16,932 bases of DNA, taken from assembly GCA_964476705.1 (NCBI GenBank), contig CAYZBM010000044.1, positions 1 through 16,932 of the forward strand, read 5' to 3'. The position numbers were made by a program, and so were the translations under genes. This DNA is from CAYZBM01 sp964476705. Lineage in GTDB: Bacteria; Pseudomonadota; Alphaproteobacteria; Rickettsiales; UBA6187. This document shows, piece after piece, positions 6,444 to 13,765 of this stretch. How positions within the stretch are numbered: the stretch's first letter is position 1; every line of letters begins with the position of its first letter. The notes under the pieces were generated by a model. That model was not told where the DNA came from, searched no databases, and saw nothing but the letters and a program-made list of their open reading frames with translations.

Positions 6444-6779
6444 TTACAAAATTATATCGCGATTTACGTAAACACTGCATTGTCTGTCGCCATCTCTATA
6501 ACCGCGGCGATATAAATTATTCATATATAATTTGCCGGAAGCTCTTGGGGCTTTATCAAATAATCTTACAAAGCCAAAGCCATTTTGCCCTGAGGCATTG
6601 TAGCAACCATCTCTAAAACCTTGGCTATAATTATCTTCGCCTTGAGGTAAGCTGCCCATTAAAAAAGGAGTAGGAGCTAGACTGCTTGGTTTACCATTTT
6701 CGGAGATTGTTGGCAGGCAAGCGCTTAAAAGGCTTAGTATGCTCGTAATAAATATTATAGTTAAGGTTTTTTCGTACAT
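6444..6779 (-). CDS. GWxxGC lipoprotein 5 (first gene, most diverged)
   Basis: First gene and most divergent copy of the array. The frame is open to a TTG at 6812, but that would leave only a few bases of leader behind the promoter at 6825-6853 and a poor signal peptide. I choose ATG 6777-6779, giving 111 residues. The signal ends at SLLSAC, lipid Cys21. The core is DNYSQGFRDGCYN with Cys59 (GW replaced by GF) and YRRGYRDGDRQCSVY with Cys101 (GW replaced by GY), a spacing of 42. The middle is Gly/Phe-rich instead of the YYRA-type stretch. Function unknown; membership rests on motif order and spacing. Confidence 0.78.
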   Translation of the reverse strand: MYEKTLTIIFITSILSLLSACLPTISENGKPSSLAPTPFLMGSLPQGEDNYSQGFRDGCYNASGQNGFGFVRLFDKAPRASGKLYMNNLYRRGYRDGDRQCSVYVNRDIIL

Positions 6780-6824
6780 TGTTTTTATTATGCTTCTACA
6801 GTTTTTCTTCAATATTTGTGCGTA

Positions 6825-6853
6825 TATATAATATATTTGACCGCACTTGTCAA
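6825..6853 (-). promoter_or_regulatory. Promoter of the lipoprotein operon, with embedded dyad
   Basis: On the minus strand a perfect -35, TTGACA (6853-6848), is 17 nt from TATATA (6830-6825). A start near 6818 would leave a leader of about 40 nt before ATG 6779. TTGAC/GTCAA forms a 5-bp dyad with a 7-nt spacer (6837-6853) covering the -35 and part of the spacer, a reasonable repressor site. This is the clearest promoter in the window. Confidence 0.75.
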
Positions 6854-6987
6854 TTACAATTCTAGTATTGTCGAAATATAGGGTTTGTTTTATTTAATAT
6901 TATTAAAATTCAATAGGATAATAAAGTTGATTGCTTGAGAATTTCTGGGTGTTTAATCCTCATTTCGATAAAACTGGAATTGTGGAT

Positions 6988-7791
6988 CTAATCTTTTGTA
7001 AACTCGATAAAGATTATATTCCAGGTAAGGGGGAGGAGATTTTTATGGGTGCTAAAATTATTCCGATAAAAAGATTCTATGAGGGATAATTTATTTTTGG
7101 AGAGATAAGAATTATTGCTATTTTTATAATTATAGTTAGCACCTATAGCTTTAATATTTTTTAGTATTTCATAAGTATTTTTATACGAAATAGAATATTG
7201 TTTTTGCCAAATTTTATAATTTTTTATATTTAAGTTATCTAAATAAATCTCTAGCTGCTTAGGATCCATAAAATTATTAATTTTATTGGCCAGATTATAT
7301 TGGGCAAAACTTTGCTTTAATTCATGCAAAGATCCATCACCTACTATAGTTGCAATAAACTTTCCTTCTGATTTTAGGATATTATAGATATTAACGAAAA
7401 TATCGTCTAAATTTTCTAGCCATTGTAAAGTCATAGAAGAAAGAATTAAATTTGCTGAATTGTTAGCTATAGGTAGATGATTAATATCTGTGTTAATAGA
7501 TAATTCTTTGGTTTTGCTTTTTTTCTTAGTTATATTACTCATATTGTAAGCTATATCTAGCATGTATAAATATTTATATTCTAGATCTTTAGTTTTTATT
7601 AGATCCAATAGATAACCAGTGCCAGAACCAAGATCTATGATTGTAGATTCAAGATTAAAATCATCTTGGCAATAAGTTAGAAGATCCATAGCAATATTAT
7701 ATTGTAAAGCTGAATGCAGATTATAATTATCTGCAGCTTTATTAAATTTATGGGCAATTTCTTGTTGGTTATTTATTCTTAGATAATTCAT
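6988..7791 (-). CDS. bioC: Malonyl-ACP O-methyltransferase BioC
   Basis: BioC uses S-adenosylmethionine to methylate malonyl-ACP, disguising it so that fatty-acid synthesis can build the pimeloyl chain of biotin. The 267-residue product shows the BioC N-terminal pattern FNKAADNYNLHSALQ, SAM motif I IIDLGSGTG (about 52-60), an acidic DIAYNM strand, and SSMTLQWLENL, typical of BioC. LKNIKAIGANY near residue 210 fits BioC rather than other methyltransferases. It is rich in Asn and Lys, as expected of base composition. Its start lies 23 nt inside bioH, so translation is probably coupled in the bioF-bioH-bioC operon. The spacer below it leads to the lipoprotein promoter. Confidence 0.9.
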   Translation of the reverse strand: MNYLRINNQQEIAHKFNKAADNYNLHSALQYNIAMDLLTYCQDDFNLESTIIDLGSGTGYLLDLIKTKDLEYKYLYMLDIAYNMSNITKKKSKTKELSINTDINHLPIANNSANLILSSMTLQWLENLDDIFVNIYNILKSEGKFIATIVGDGSLHELKQSFAQYNLANKINNFMDPKQLEIYLDNLNIKNYKIWQKQYSISYKNTYEILKNIKAIGANYNYKNSNNSYLSKNKLSLIESFYRNNFSTHKNLLPLTWNIIFIEFTKD

Positions 7792-8458
7792 CTTCTACTA
7801 TTTTTTTAAATAAATTTTCATCATGTAAATGTGGAGCATGGGCGCAATTTTCTAGGCTAATTATCTTTAACTTGGAAAATTTTTTAGTAAAAAATTGCGT
7901 TTGTTTATAATTAACTACTCTATCATTTTTACCATTAATAATTGTTACTGATATTTTGTTGTTAGCTGTTAAATTTAGGCCTGAGAAATTTTCTAATTTA
8001 TCTAGCCAATATAATAAATTATTTGCTGGGATTTCTTCCGCGTTATTTAAAATATTAAGAATTTGTTTTTCTGGCCTTTTGGCAAGAGCAATTAAAGCGC
8101 TAAAATCTTTTAAGGTTTTTTTTGGATCTTTTTTTAAGTTAGTTCTAAAATCTTCAAACTCTATTTGTTCTATTCCATAAGGATTTTTATTGTCTTTAAT
8201 AAAAGTTACAAAAGGTGCTAGGAGTATTATAGATTTGGTAGTAAAAATATTTTGCTCTAGTCCTTCTAAAACTATTGCAGCGCCCAGGCTCCAGCCAATG
8301 ACTAGATCATAGCTAGTGCCAAAATTTTGAATATCTTTGAATAATAAATCAATATCGTTATATTTTAGATAATCGGGAATATAAGCAATATCTTTTATAA
8401 AATTAGGTACACTATTTAAATCTTGGCCAAAGCCATTTAAAAATAAGATTTTTTTCAT
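7769..8458 (-). CDS. bioH: Pimeloyl-ACP methyl ester esterase, BioH-like
   Basis: An alpha/beta-hydrolase that should remove the methyl group from pimeloyl-ACP methyl ester once the chain is complete, releasing substrate for BioF. The 229-residue chain has nucleophile Ser57 in GWSLGA, acid Asp179 in NGKND and His207 in CAHAPH, a full catalytic triad with BioH-like context. It is shorter than E. coli BioH (256), with a compact cap region. Several unrelated esterases (BioG, BioJ, BioK and others) fill this step in different bacteria; GWSLG and AHAP favour BioH but the subtype is not certain. It overlaps bioF by 4 nt (ATGA) and bioC by 23 nt. Confidence 0.8.
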   Translation of the reverse strand: MKKILFLNGFGQDLNSVPNFIKDIAYIPDYLKYNDIDLLFKDIQNFGTSYDLVIGWSLGAAIVLEGLEQNIFTTKSIILLAPFVTFIKDNKNPYGIEQIEFEDFRTNLKKDPKKTLKDFSALIALAKRPEKQILNILNNAEEIPANNLLYWLDKLENFSGLNLTANNKISVTIINGKNDRVVNYKQTQFFTKKFSKLKIISLENCAHAPHLHDENLFKKIVEDELSKNK

Positions 8459-9597
8459 ACTAATATATTTTTTAATATAACATTACAAAGTTGCTCAATT
8501 TCATAATCTTTATGACTAGCATTAAAAGTAAAACGTAGTCTTGCGGTATTTTTAGGTACTGTAGGATATCTAATCGCGCTAATTAAAAAACCATTATTAC
8601 TTAAAATTTTTTGGGCGCCTATAACTGATTTATTATCACCTAAAATTAATGGGACTATAGGACTTTGTGGTGGTGTAATTTTTAGTAATTTACAAAAATA
8701 TTTGGCATTATCTAGGGGTATTTTAGCAAGATGTGGATTTTTTTGGATTATTTCAAGCGCACTAATTGCAGCGGCTAATATTGGAATTGGTAAAGAAGTG
8801 GAATAAATTAAACCACGAGCTTTGTTAATTAAAAAGTCTCTAATAATTTTATCGCAAGCTACATACCCACCATAGGCGCCAATAGCTTTAGATAAAGTCC
8901 CAATTTGAATATGGGCTTTATGAGTAAAATTATTCTTTAGGCCAAAACCATGAGCGTCATCAGTAATTAGTAGAGCTTTATATTTTTCACTTAATAAAAA
9001 TAATTCATCGATAGGAGCGATATCTCCGTCCATACTAAAGATGGTTTCGCTAATAATAAAACAATGACGATAATTTTTTCGGTGCTTAATTAAGAGTTCT
9101 TGGCATGATTTAATATCATTATGTTTAAAGCGAAAAAATTTTGCTCCCGATAATTTAATTGCATCAATAATTGAAGCATGAACTAATTTATCGGCGATAA
9201 TTAAATCGGATTTTTCAGCAAGAGCGGTAATTACCGCCATGTTAGTTAAAAATCCGCTACCTAGAACTAAACTAGTTTCTGTCCCTTTTATTTGTGCAAG
9301 TAGAGTCTCAAGTCTATCGTAAAAATCATTATTGCCGCTAATTAATCGTGATGATCTTATGCCCATACCGTAGGTTTTAGTAGAATCTATGGCGGCTTTT
9401 ATTACGTCTTTATGGCAAGATAGATTAAAATAGTCATTGTCATTAAAAGCTATATATTCCTTATTATCTTTTATAATTCGGTTATTGCCATTTCTATTGT
9501 TATTTTCATAACCATTAATGGTCTCAACTTTACGCTTTAGGCCATTATTTTCTAAGTCTTTTAAATAATTATTGGCAAATTCTTTAAATTCTGACAT
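8455..9597 (-). CDS. bioF: 8-amino-7-oxononanoate synthase BioF
   Basis: BioF condenses pimeloyl-ACP with L-alanine, using PLP, to give 8-amino-7-oxononanoate. The 380-residue length is normal. Visible PLP-site features are His140 in LVHAS (ring stacking), Asp213 and His216 in ITDDAHGFG, and Lys237 in GTLSKAIGAYGGY (Schiff base). YGMGIRSSRLISGNN near 76-90 is the usual substrate-binding region. An Asn-rich low-complexity stretch (about 31-40) in the N-terminal part looks like AT-driven expansion. AAGGAAG precedes the ATG. It is the first gene of the leftward bio operon, divergent from bioB. Confidence 0.95.
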   Translation of the reverse strand: MSEFKEFANNYLKDLENNGLKRKVETINGYENNNRNGNNRIIKDNKEYIAFNDNDYFNLSCHKDVIKAAIDSTKTYGMGIRSSRLISGNNDFYDRLETLLAQIKGTETSLVLGSGFLTNMAVITALAEKSDLIIADKLVHASIIDAIKLSGAKFFRFKHNDIKSCQELLIKHRKNYRHCFIISETIFSMDGDIAPIDELFLLSEKYKALLITDDAHGFGLKNNFTHKAHIQIGTLSKAIGAYGGYVACDKIIRDFLINKARGLIYSTSLPIPILAAAISALEIIQKNPHLAKIPLDNAKYFCKLLKITPPQSPIVPLILGDNKSVIGAQKILSNNGFLISAIRYPTVPKNTARLRFTFNASHKDYEIEQLCNVILKNILV

Positions 9598-9667
9598 TAA
9601 CTGCTTCCTTTTGCCTCATTACTTTGTATAATTTGACTTCCATTTAAATAACATTAACTTTATAAAT
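9598..9667. promoter_or_regulatory. Divergent bioF / bioB promoter region
   Basis: The 70-nt spacer must carry promoters for both biotin operons. TATAAT (9627-9632) is on the plus strand, and TTGACT (9633-9638) follows. On the minus strand, AAGGAAG is the bioF ribosome site. I see neither a BirA-type TTGTAAACC/GGTTTACAA dyad nor a BioR-type TTATNNATAA box, so the control, if any, is not recognisable. Confidence 0.45.
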
Positions 9668-10630
9668 ATGCAAGAAAACGAAGAATATATAAAACATAAC
9701 TGGAATAGTGCTGAAATATCCGCCTTATTTGCTTTGCCTTTTAATGATTTATTATATAAGGCTGCCACTATTCATCGGTTGTTTTTTAGCCATAATCAGA
9801 TTCAGCTAAGTACGCTTCTTAGTATTAAAACTGGTTCTTGTCCTGAAGATTGTAAATATTGTCCACAATCATCTCACTATAAAACTGAAGTAAAGAAAGA
9901 AGCTTTACTTGATATAGAAGTGATAAAAAATGCGGCGCAAGCGGCAAAAGATGCCGGAGCTAGTAGATTTTGTATGGGAGCGGCATGGCGGAACTTAAAT
10001 GAACGAGATGTGCCTTATATAGAAAATGCAATTAAAGCGGTGAAAGATTTAGGCTTAGAAGTTTGTGTAACCTTAGGTATGGCAGAAAAAGAACAGTTAA
10101 AAAAGCTTAAAATAGCAGGGCTTGATTATTACAATCATAATATAGATTCTTCAGAAGAATATTATAGTAATATTATAACTACTAGAACTTTTGCAGATCG
10201 TTTAAATACTTTAGATAATATTAAAGAAGCGGGACTTAAAACTTGTTGTGGTGGAATTATTGGTTTGGGCGAAAGTTTACAAGACCGTATTTCAATGTTG
10301 CAAACTTTAGCTAACAGAGATAGTCATCCTGAATCAGTGCCAATTAATCGTTTGGTAAAAATAGCAGGTACTCCGTTTGAAAAAAATAATGATGTTGATG
10401 ATTTAGAATTTGTAAAGATTATTGCTGTTGCTCGAATTATGCTGCCTAAATCTTATATTAGGTTATCTGCAGGAAGGGAGGCAATGAGTGAGCTTATGCA
10501 AGTATTATGTTTTTTTGCTGGGGCTAATTCAATATTTTATGGAGAAAAATTATTAACTGCTCCTAATAATGCAACTAATGATGATGCTGAATTATTTAAG
10601 CGGTTAGGGGTATTGCCATTGGCAGTATAG
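9668..10630 (+). CDS. bioB: Biotin synthase BioB
   Basis: A radical-SAM enzyme that inserts sulfur into dethiobiotin to make biotin. The 320 residues align over the full length. C58-x3-C62-x2-C65 (SCPEDCKYC) binds the [4Fe-4S]/SAM cluster. The sulfur-donating [2Fe-2S] site is expected at Cys102, Cys133, Cys193 and Arg265 (RLSAGR), all present. Next to Cys193 is another cysteine, 194, where E. coli has Ser. YYNHNIDSS is the usual active-site strand. No good ribosome site is seen and the leader is short. bioA follows 6 nt after the stop. Its N-terminal 15 residues are unlike the usual start. Confidence 0.97.
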   Translation: MQENEEYIKHNWNSAEISALFALPFNDLLYKAATIHRLFFSHNQIQLSTLLSIKTGSCPEDCKYCPQSSHYKTEVKKEALLDIEVIKNAAQAAKDAGASRFCMGAAWRNLNERDVPYIENAIKAVKDLGLEVCVTLGMAEKEQLKKLKIAGLDYYNHNIDSSEEYYSNIITTRTFADRLNTLDNIKEAGLKTCCGGIIGLGESLQDRISMLQTLANRDSHPESVPINRLVKIAGTPFEKNNDVDDLEFVKIIAVARIMLPKSYIRLSAGREAMSELMQVLCFFAGANSIFYGEKLLTAPNNATNDDAELFKRLGVLPLAV

Positions 10631-10636
10631 ATTTTG

Positions 10637-11938
10637 ATGCTTGATAATAAACCATATGATCATATAGAACAAAATAAGCAGCAAACAAATTGGTTTGATT
10701 TAGGATTCAAACATGTATGGCGTCCTTATACTCAAGAAAAAATAGCCCCATTGCCACTTAAAGTTAAACAAACTTTAGGTTCAAAAATTATTCTGGAAGA
10801 TGGTGTTGAGTTAATAGATGGAATATCTTCTTGGTGGAGTGCGGCTCATGGTTATAACCATCCTTATATTTTGGCGCAAATACAAAAGCAGCTAGAAATT
10901 ATGCCTCATATAATGTTTGGTGGGCTTGCTCATGAACCGGCTTATAAATTGGCGCAAAGATTAGCTGATATTACCAAGATGGATAAAGTATTTTTTACCG
11001 ATTCTGGGTCAACTGCAGTTGAAACGGCTATGAAAATGGCTGTGCAATATTGGCAAAATATTGGCCATAAACGTAAAAATAGGTTTGTAAGTTTTACTAA
11101 TTCTTACCATGGTGATACTATGGGCTGTATGTCGGTATGTGATCCTGAAAGTGGCATGCATAATGCTTTCCATGATTATATGATTAGGCAATATTCATTT
11201 AAATTACCGACAGAAGAATATGAATTTTCTGAATTTGAAGTTTTAATTAGTGATTTAAAAATTAATATTGCTGCGGTAATTTTAGAACCCTTAGTGCAAG
11301 GAGCAGGAGGTATGAAATTTCATTCTCCAGATCTGGTTGCCGAGATTTACCGAATTTGTAAAAAACACGATATTTTATTTATCGCAGATGAAGTAATGAC
11401 TGGTTTTGGCAGGACCGGACATATGTTTGCCTGTGGCGAGGCTGGAATAATTCCTGATATTATGTGTATAGGTAAGGCCTTAACTGCAGGTATAATGCCT
11501 ATGGCTGCAACTTTAGCTAAACTTAATATATATGATGCCTTTTTAGGCGATGATATTAATAAAGCTTTAATGTGTGGACCAACTTATATGGCAAATCCTT
11601 TAGCTTGCACTGCCGCTAATGCAAGTTTAGATTTATTTGCTACAGAGCAGACTTTAAAAAAAGTTGAGCAGATAGAGAGTCAGCTATATAAAGAATTATT
11701 ACCTTGCCTTGAATTTAAACAAGTTGTGGATGTTAGAGTTAAAGGGGCTATAGCTGTTGTTGAATTAAAAGACATGAATTACCAAAAGATTTTAAAATTA
11801 CGCGAAGACTTTATTAAGAAAAATATTTGGCTGAGACCTTTTGATAATATTATTTATATTATGCCAGCCTTTAATATAAATCCTTCTGATCTTACGACAA
11901 TTACTAAAGCTATTTTAGAGGTTTTGGCTGCAAGTTAA
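10637..11938 (+). CDS. bioA: Adenosylmethionine-8-amino-7-oxononanoate aminotransferase BioA
   Basis: BioA transfers an amino group from SAM to 8-amino-7-oxononanoate, giving 7,8-diaminopelargonate, using PLP. A TTG at 10634 is in frame just before ATG 10637; I prefer the ATG (433 residues), with translation probably coupled to bioB. Features are WRPYTQ (about 28-33), SSWWSAAHG (65-72), Tyr157 in SYHGDTMG, Asp251 in ADEVMTGFGRTG, and Schiff-base Lys280 in CIGKALTAG. These together mark BioA rather than other class III aminotransferases. Its TAA overlaps the convergent ftsQ stop by 4 nt. The expected next enzyme, BioD, is not encoded in the window. Confidence 0.95.
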   Translation: MLDNKPYDHIEQNKQQTNWFDLGFKHVWRPYTQEKIAPLPLKVKQTLGSKIILEDGVELIDGISSWWSAAHGYNHPYILAQIQKQLEIMPHIMFGGLAHEPAYKLAQRLADITKMDKVFFTDSGSTAVETAMKMAVQYWQNIGHKRKNRFVSFTNSYHGDTMGCMSVCDPESGMHNAFHDYMIRQYSFKLPTEEYEFSEFEVLISDLKINIAAVILEPLVQGAGGMKFHSPDLVAEIYRICKKHDILFIADEVMTGFGRTGHMFACGEAGIIPDIMCIGKALTAGIMPMAATLAKLNIYDAFLGDDINKALMCGPTYMANPLACTAANASLDLFATEQTLKKVEQIESQLYKELLPCLEFKQVVDVRVKGAIAVVELKDMNYQKILKLREDFIKKNIWLRPFDNIIYIMPAFNINPSDLTTITKAILEVLAAS

Positions 11939-12744
11939 CTCGTAAACATTTTATTGCTGACTCTTAAATCAATTATTTTCATATCCGAGTCTAAAACATT
12001 TTTAGTTTTGTTCATTTCAAGTAAATTTTTTAGGGCTTGTTTAGGGTTTTCTTCCGGGAGCTTAATTATAGTCCCATTTTTTAATTTTAGATCCCACCGT
12101 CTTTGGCCGACTCTAATGGCTGCCGCAATTTTTTCGCTAATTATATTTTGATTATCTAATACCGATAATAAATTATCGGTATAAGATGGGGCATCTTCAC
12201 CAACTAATAAAATAAGATTCATAAAAGGTTTTAAATTAGATTCTTCAATTACTTCTCCACTTGAATCTATTAACTTAATTTTGTTTTTATATTGCCATAA
12301 GGCTATCGGTTTTTTTTCGAGCATTCTAATGCTTAAAGTCGTTGGATATAATCTTTCGACCTCGGCATATTTAATCCAAGGCAGACGTTCAAGATTATTT
12401 TTTATATTTTGGATATCTATACTAGGCAGGGGATCGCCAACTTTTACATTTATAGATTTTACTATATCTGCATCTTTAGTATAGTGTTCTCCTTCAATAT
12501 AAACATCTTTTAAAGTTAAGCCGACTGATTTATAAAAAGCGTTAATTAAACTTTGACTTTTATTAATGGTAAGATTGTAATAACCAGATTCATAAAATAT
12601 TCCAGAAATTATAGTAAGGATTAGAATTATAAAAATTATTTTGTTAGAACAGATTTTATAAATTCCTTTGATAAAAAAGAAAATAATTTTCAGTATATTA
12701 ACTGCTGGCTTTGAATTTTTTTTCTTTTTCTTTACTTTCCGCAT
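11935..12744 (-). CDS. ftsQ: Cell division protein FtsQ
   Basis: FtsQ is a bitopic inner-membrane divisome protein that links FtsB/FtsL with early division proteins. The 269-residue product starts with a Lys-rich cytoplasmic tail, has a membrane segment near 35-51, then a POTRA domain (about 77-145, including VYIEGEHYTKDADIVKSI and LPWIKYAEVERLYPTTLSI), then the FtsQ beta domain with RRWDLKLKNGTIIKLPE. It starts 13 nt inside ddl, the common arrangement. ftsA usually follows; here bioA meets it tail to tail with overlapping stops, leaving no room for a terminator between them. Confidence 0.92.
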   Translation of the reverse strand: MRKVKKKKKNSKPAVNILKIIFFFIKGIYKICSNKIIFIILILTIISGIFYESGYYNLTINKSQSLINAFYKSVGLTLKDVYIEGEHYTKDADIVKSINVKVGDPLPSIDIQNIKNNLERLPWIKYAEVERLYPTTLSIRMLEKKPIALWQYKNKIKLIDSSGEVIEESNLKPFMNLILLVGEDAPSYTDNLLSVLDNQNIISEKIAAAIRVGQRRWDLKLKNGTIIKLPEENPKQALKNLLEMNKTKNVLDSDMKIIDLRVSNKMFTS

Positions 12745-13655
12745 TGAGCATTCTCTAATAAATACTGAACTAATTGCTCGAAAGATATGCCTGAATATTT
12801 GGCAATTTCTGGAACTAAAGATAATGGAGTCATACCAGGGTGAGTATTAAGCTCCAGCAGATATAATTTACCAGTTTCTGGATCAAAGCGTAAATCTGAA
12901 CGGCTTAAATTTTTACAGCCTAAAATATTATGGGCTTTATAGGCTATATCCATTGCTTGCGTATAATATTCTTTTGCTATTCTTGCTGGCATATAATGAT
13001 TGGTTTTTCCTGTAGTATATTTATTTTCGTAACTATAAAAATCAGAAATTGGTTCTAGTTCTATAACTCCTAAGGGTTTTTCATCGATTACTGCAACACT
13101 TAATTCTATACCTTTAATATATTCTTCAATTAAGAAATTTTTGGTGTGATAAATATCTTCAGGTTTTGGTATTTGACTTTCATTTAAGACAATATGTACG
13201 CCAACACTCGAACCTTCGCTTACTGGTTTAATTACATAAGGTGGTTTAAAAGAGGGGAGTTTTTTAATTAGTTCTTCGCGGCTTAAGGTCTCGCCATTAG
13301 GGCAATTTAAACCATTTTCTTTAAAAAACTTTATTGATTTATCCTTATCCATAGCAATAGAGGATGCTTGAATTCCTGAATGAGTATAAGGTATTTGTAG
13401 TATCTCTAATACGCCTTGAATTGCGCCATCTTCACCATAAGTACCATGTAGAGCATTAAAAACTACCTCGGGTTTTAATTGTTCTAAAACACTTGCGATA
13501 TTACGTTCCATATCAATTTGGGTTACTTGATAACCAAGATTAATTAAGGCTTTAGCTATTTCTTTACCACTAGTTAAAGATACTTCTCTTTCTGCTGATA
13601 GCCCGCCCATAAGTAGTGCTACATGATGAAATTTTTTTTTTGTAATTTTTTGCAT
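12732..13655 (-). CDS. ddl: D-alanine--D-alanine ligase Ddl
   Basis: An ATP-grasp ligase joining two D-alanines for the peptidoglycan stem. 307 residues, the usual short (DdlB-like) length. MGGLSAEREVSLTSG (16-30) is the N-terminal D-Ala site, HGTYGEDGAIQG (70-81) is the second conserved block, and KPVSEGSSVGV (143-153) is the ATP-grasp loop. SRSDLRFD and LELNTHPGMTPLSLVP hold the Mg2+ ligands (Asp254, Glu268, Asn270). It lies 93 nt downstream of murB, a longer gap than others in the cluster, and that gap carries a strong palindrome. It overlaps ftsQ by 13 nt. Confidence 0.96.
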   Translation of the reverse strand: MQKITKKKFHHVALLMGGLSAEREVSLTSGKEIAKALINLGYQVTQIDMERNIASVLEQLKPEVVFNALHGTYGEDGAIQGVLEILQIPYTHSGIQASSIAMDKDKSIKFFKENGLNCPNGETLSREELIKKLPSFKPPYVIKPVSEGSSVGVHIVLNESQIPKPEDIYHTKNFLIEEYIKGIELSVAVIDEKPLGVIELEPISDFYSYENKYTTGKTNHYMPARIAKEYYTQAMDIAYKAHNILGCKNLSRSDLRFDPETGKLYLLELNTHPGMTPLSLVPEIAKYSGISFEQLVQYLLENAQCGK

Positions 13656-13685
13656 TATTATACCTTAATTTTATAATTATTTGTG

Positions 13686-13706
13686 GGTCCCGGTCTTTAA
13701 TTAAAG
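13686..13706. repeat. Fragment of the CCCGG repeat plus a 12-nt palindrome
   Basis: GGTCCCGGTCTTT (13686-13698) is an exact reverse-complement match to 165-177. It runs directly into the perfect palindrome CTTTAATTAAAG (13695-13706). This looks like a remnant of the same dispersed repeat, lodged in the murB-ddl spacer. Confidence 0.5.
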
Positions 13707-13725
13707 AAATGAAAACTAAGTATTT

Positions 13726-13765
13726 TTGGTGATAAGATATAGATAATTCTATATCTTATCACCAA
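13726..13765. repeat. 17-bp perfect palindrome overlapping the murB 3' end
   Basis: Positions 13726-13742 pair exactly with 13749-13765 around loop ATAATT. The right arm encodes the last residues and stop of murB (IIGDKI-stop). On the minus-strand transcript the hairpin follows murB at once, but A-rich rather than T-rich sequence comes next, so it more likely stabilises or processes the mRNA than ends it. Confidence 0.7.

Noticed and set aside
6893..6907. TTTAATA-T-TATTAAA palindrome below bioC as a terminator
   Set aside because: The stem is only A/T and short, with no T-run of note; expected by chance at this composition.
9598..9667. BirA or BioR operator between bioF and bioB
   Set aside because: Neither known consensus is present; the spacer is simply AT-rich.
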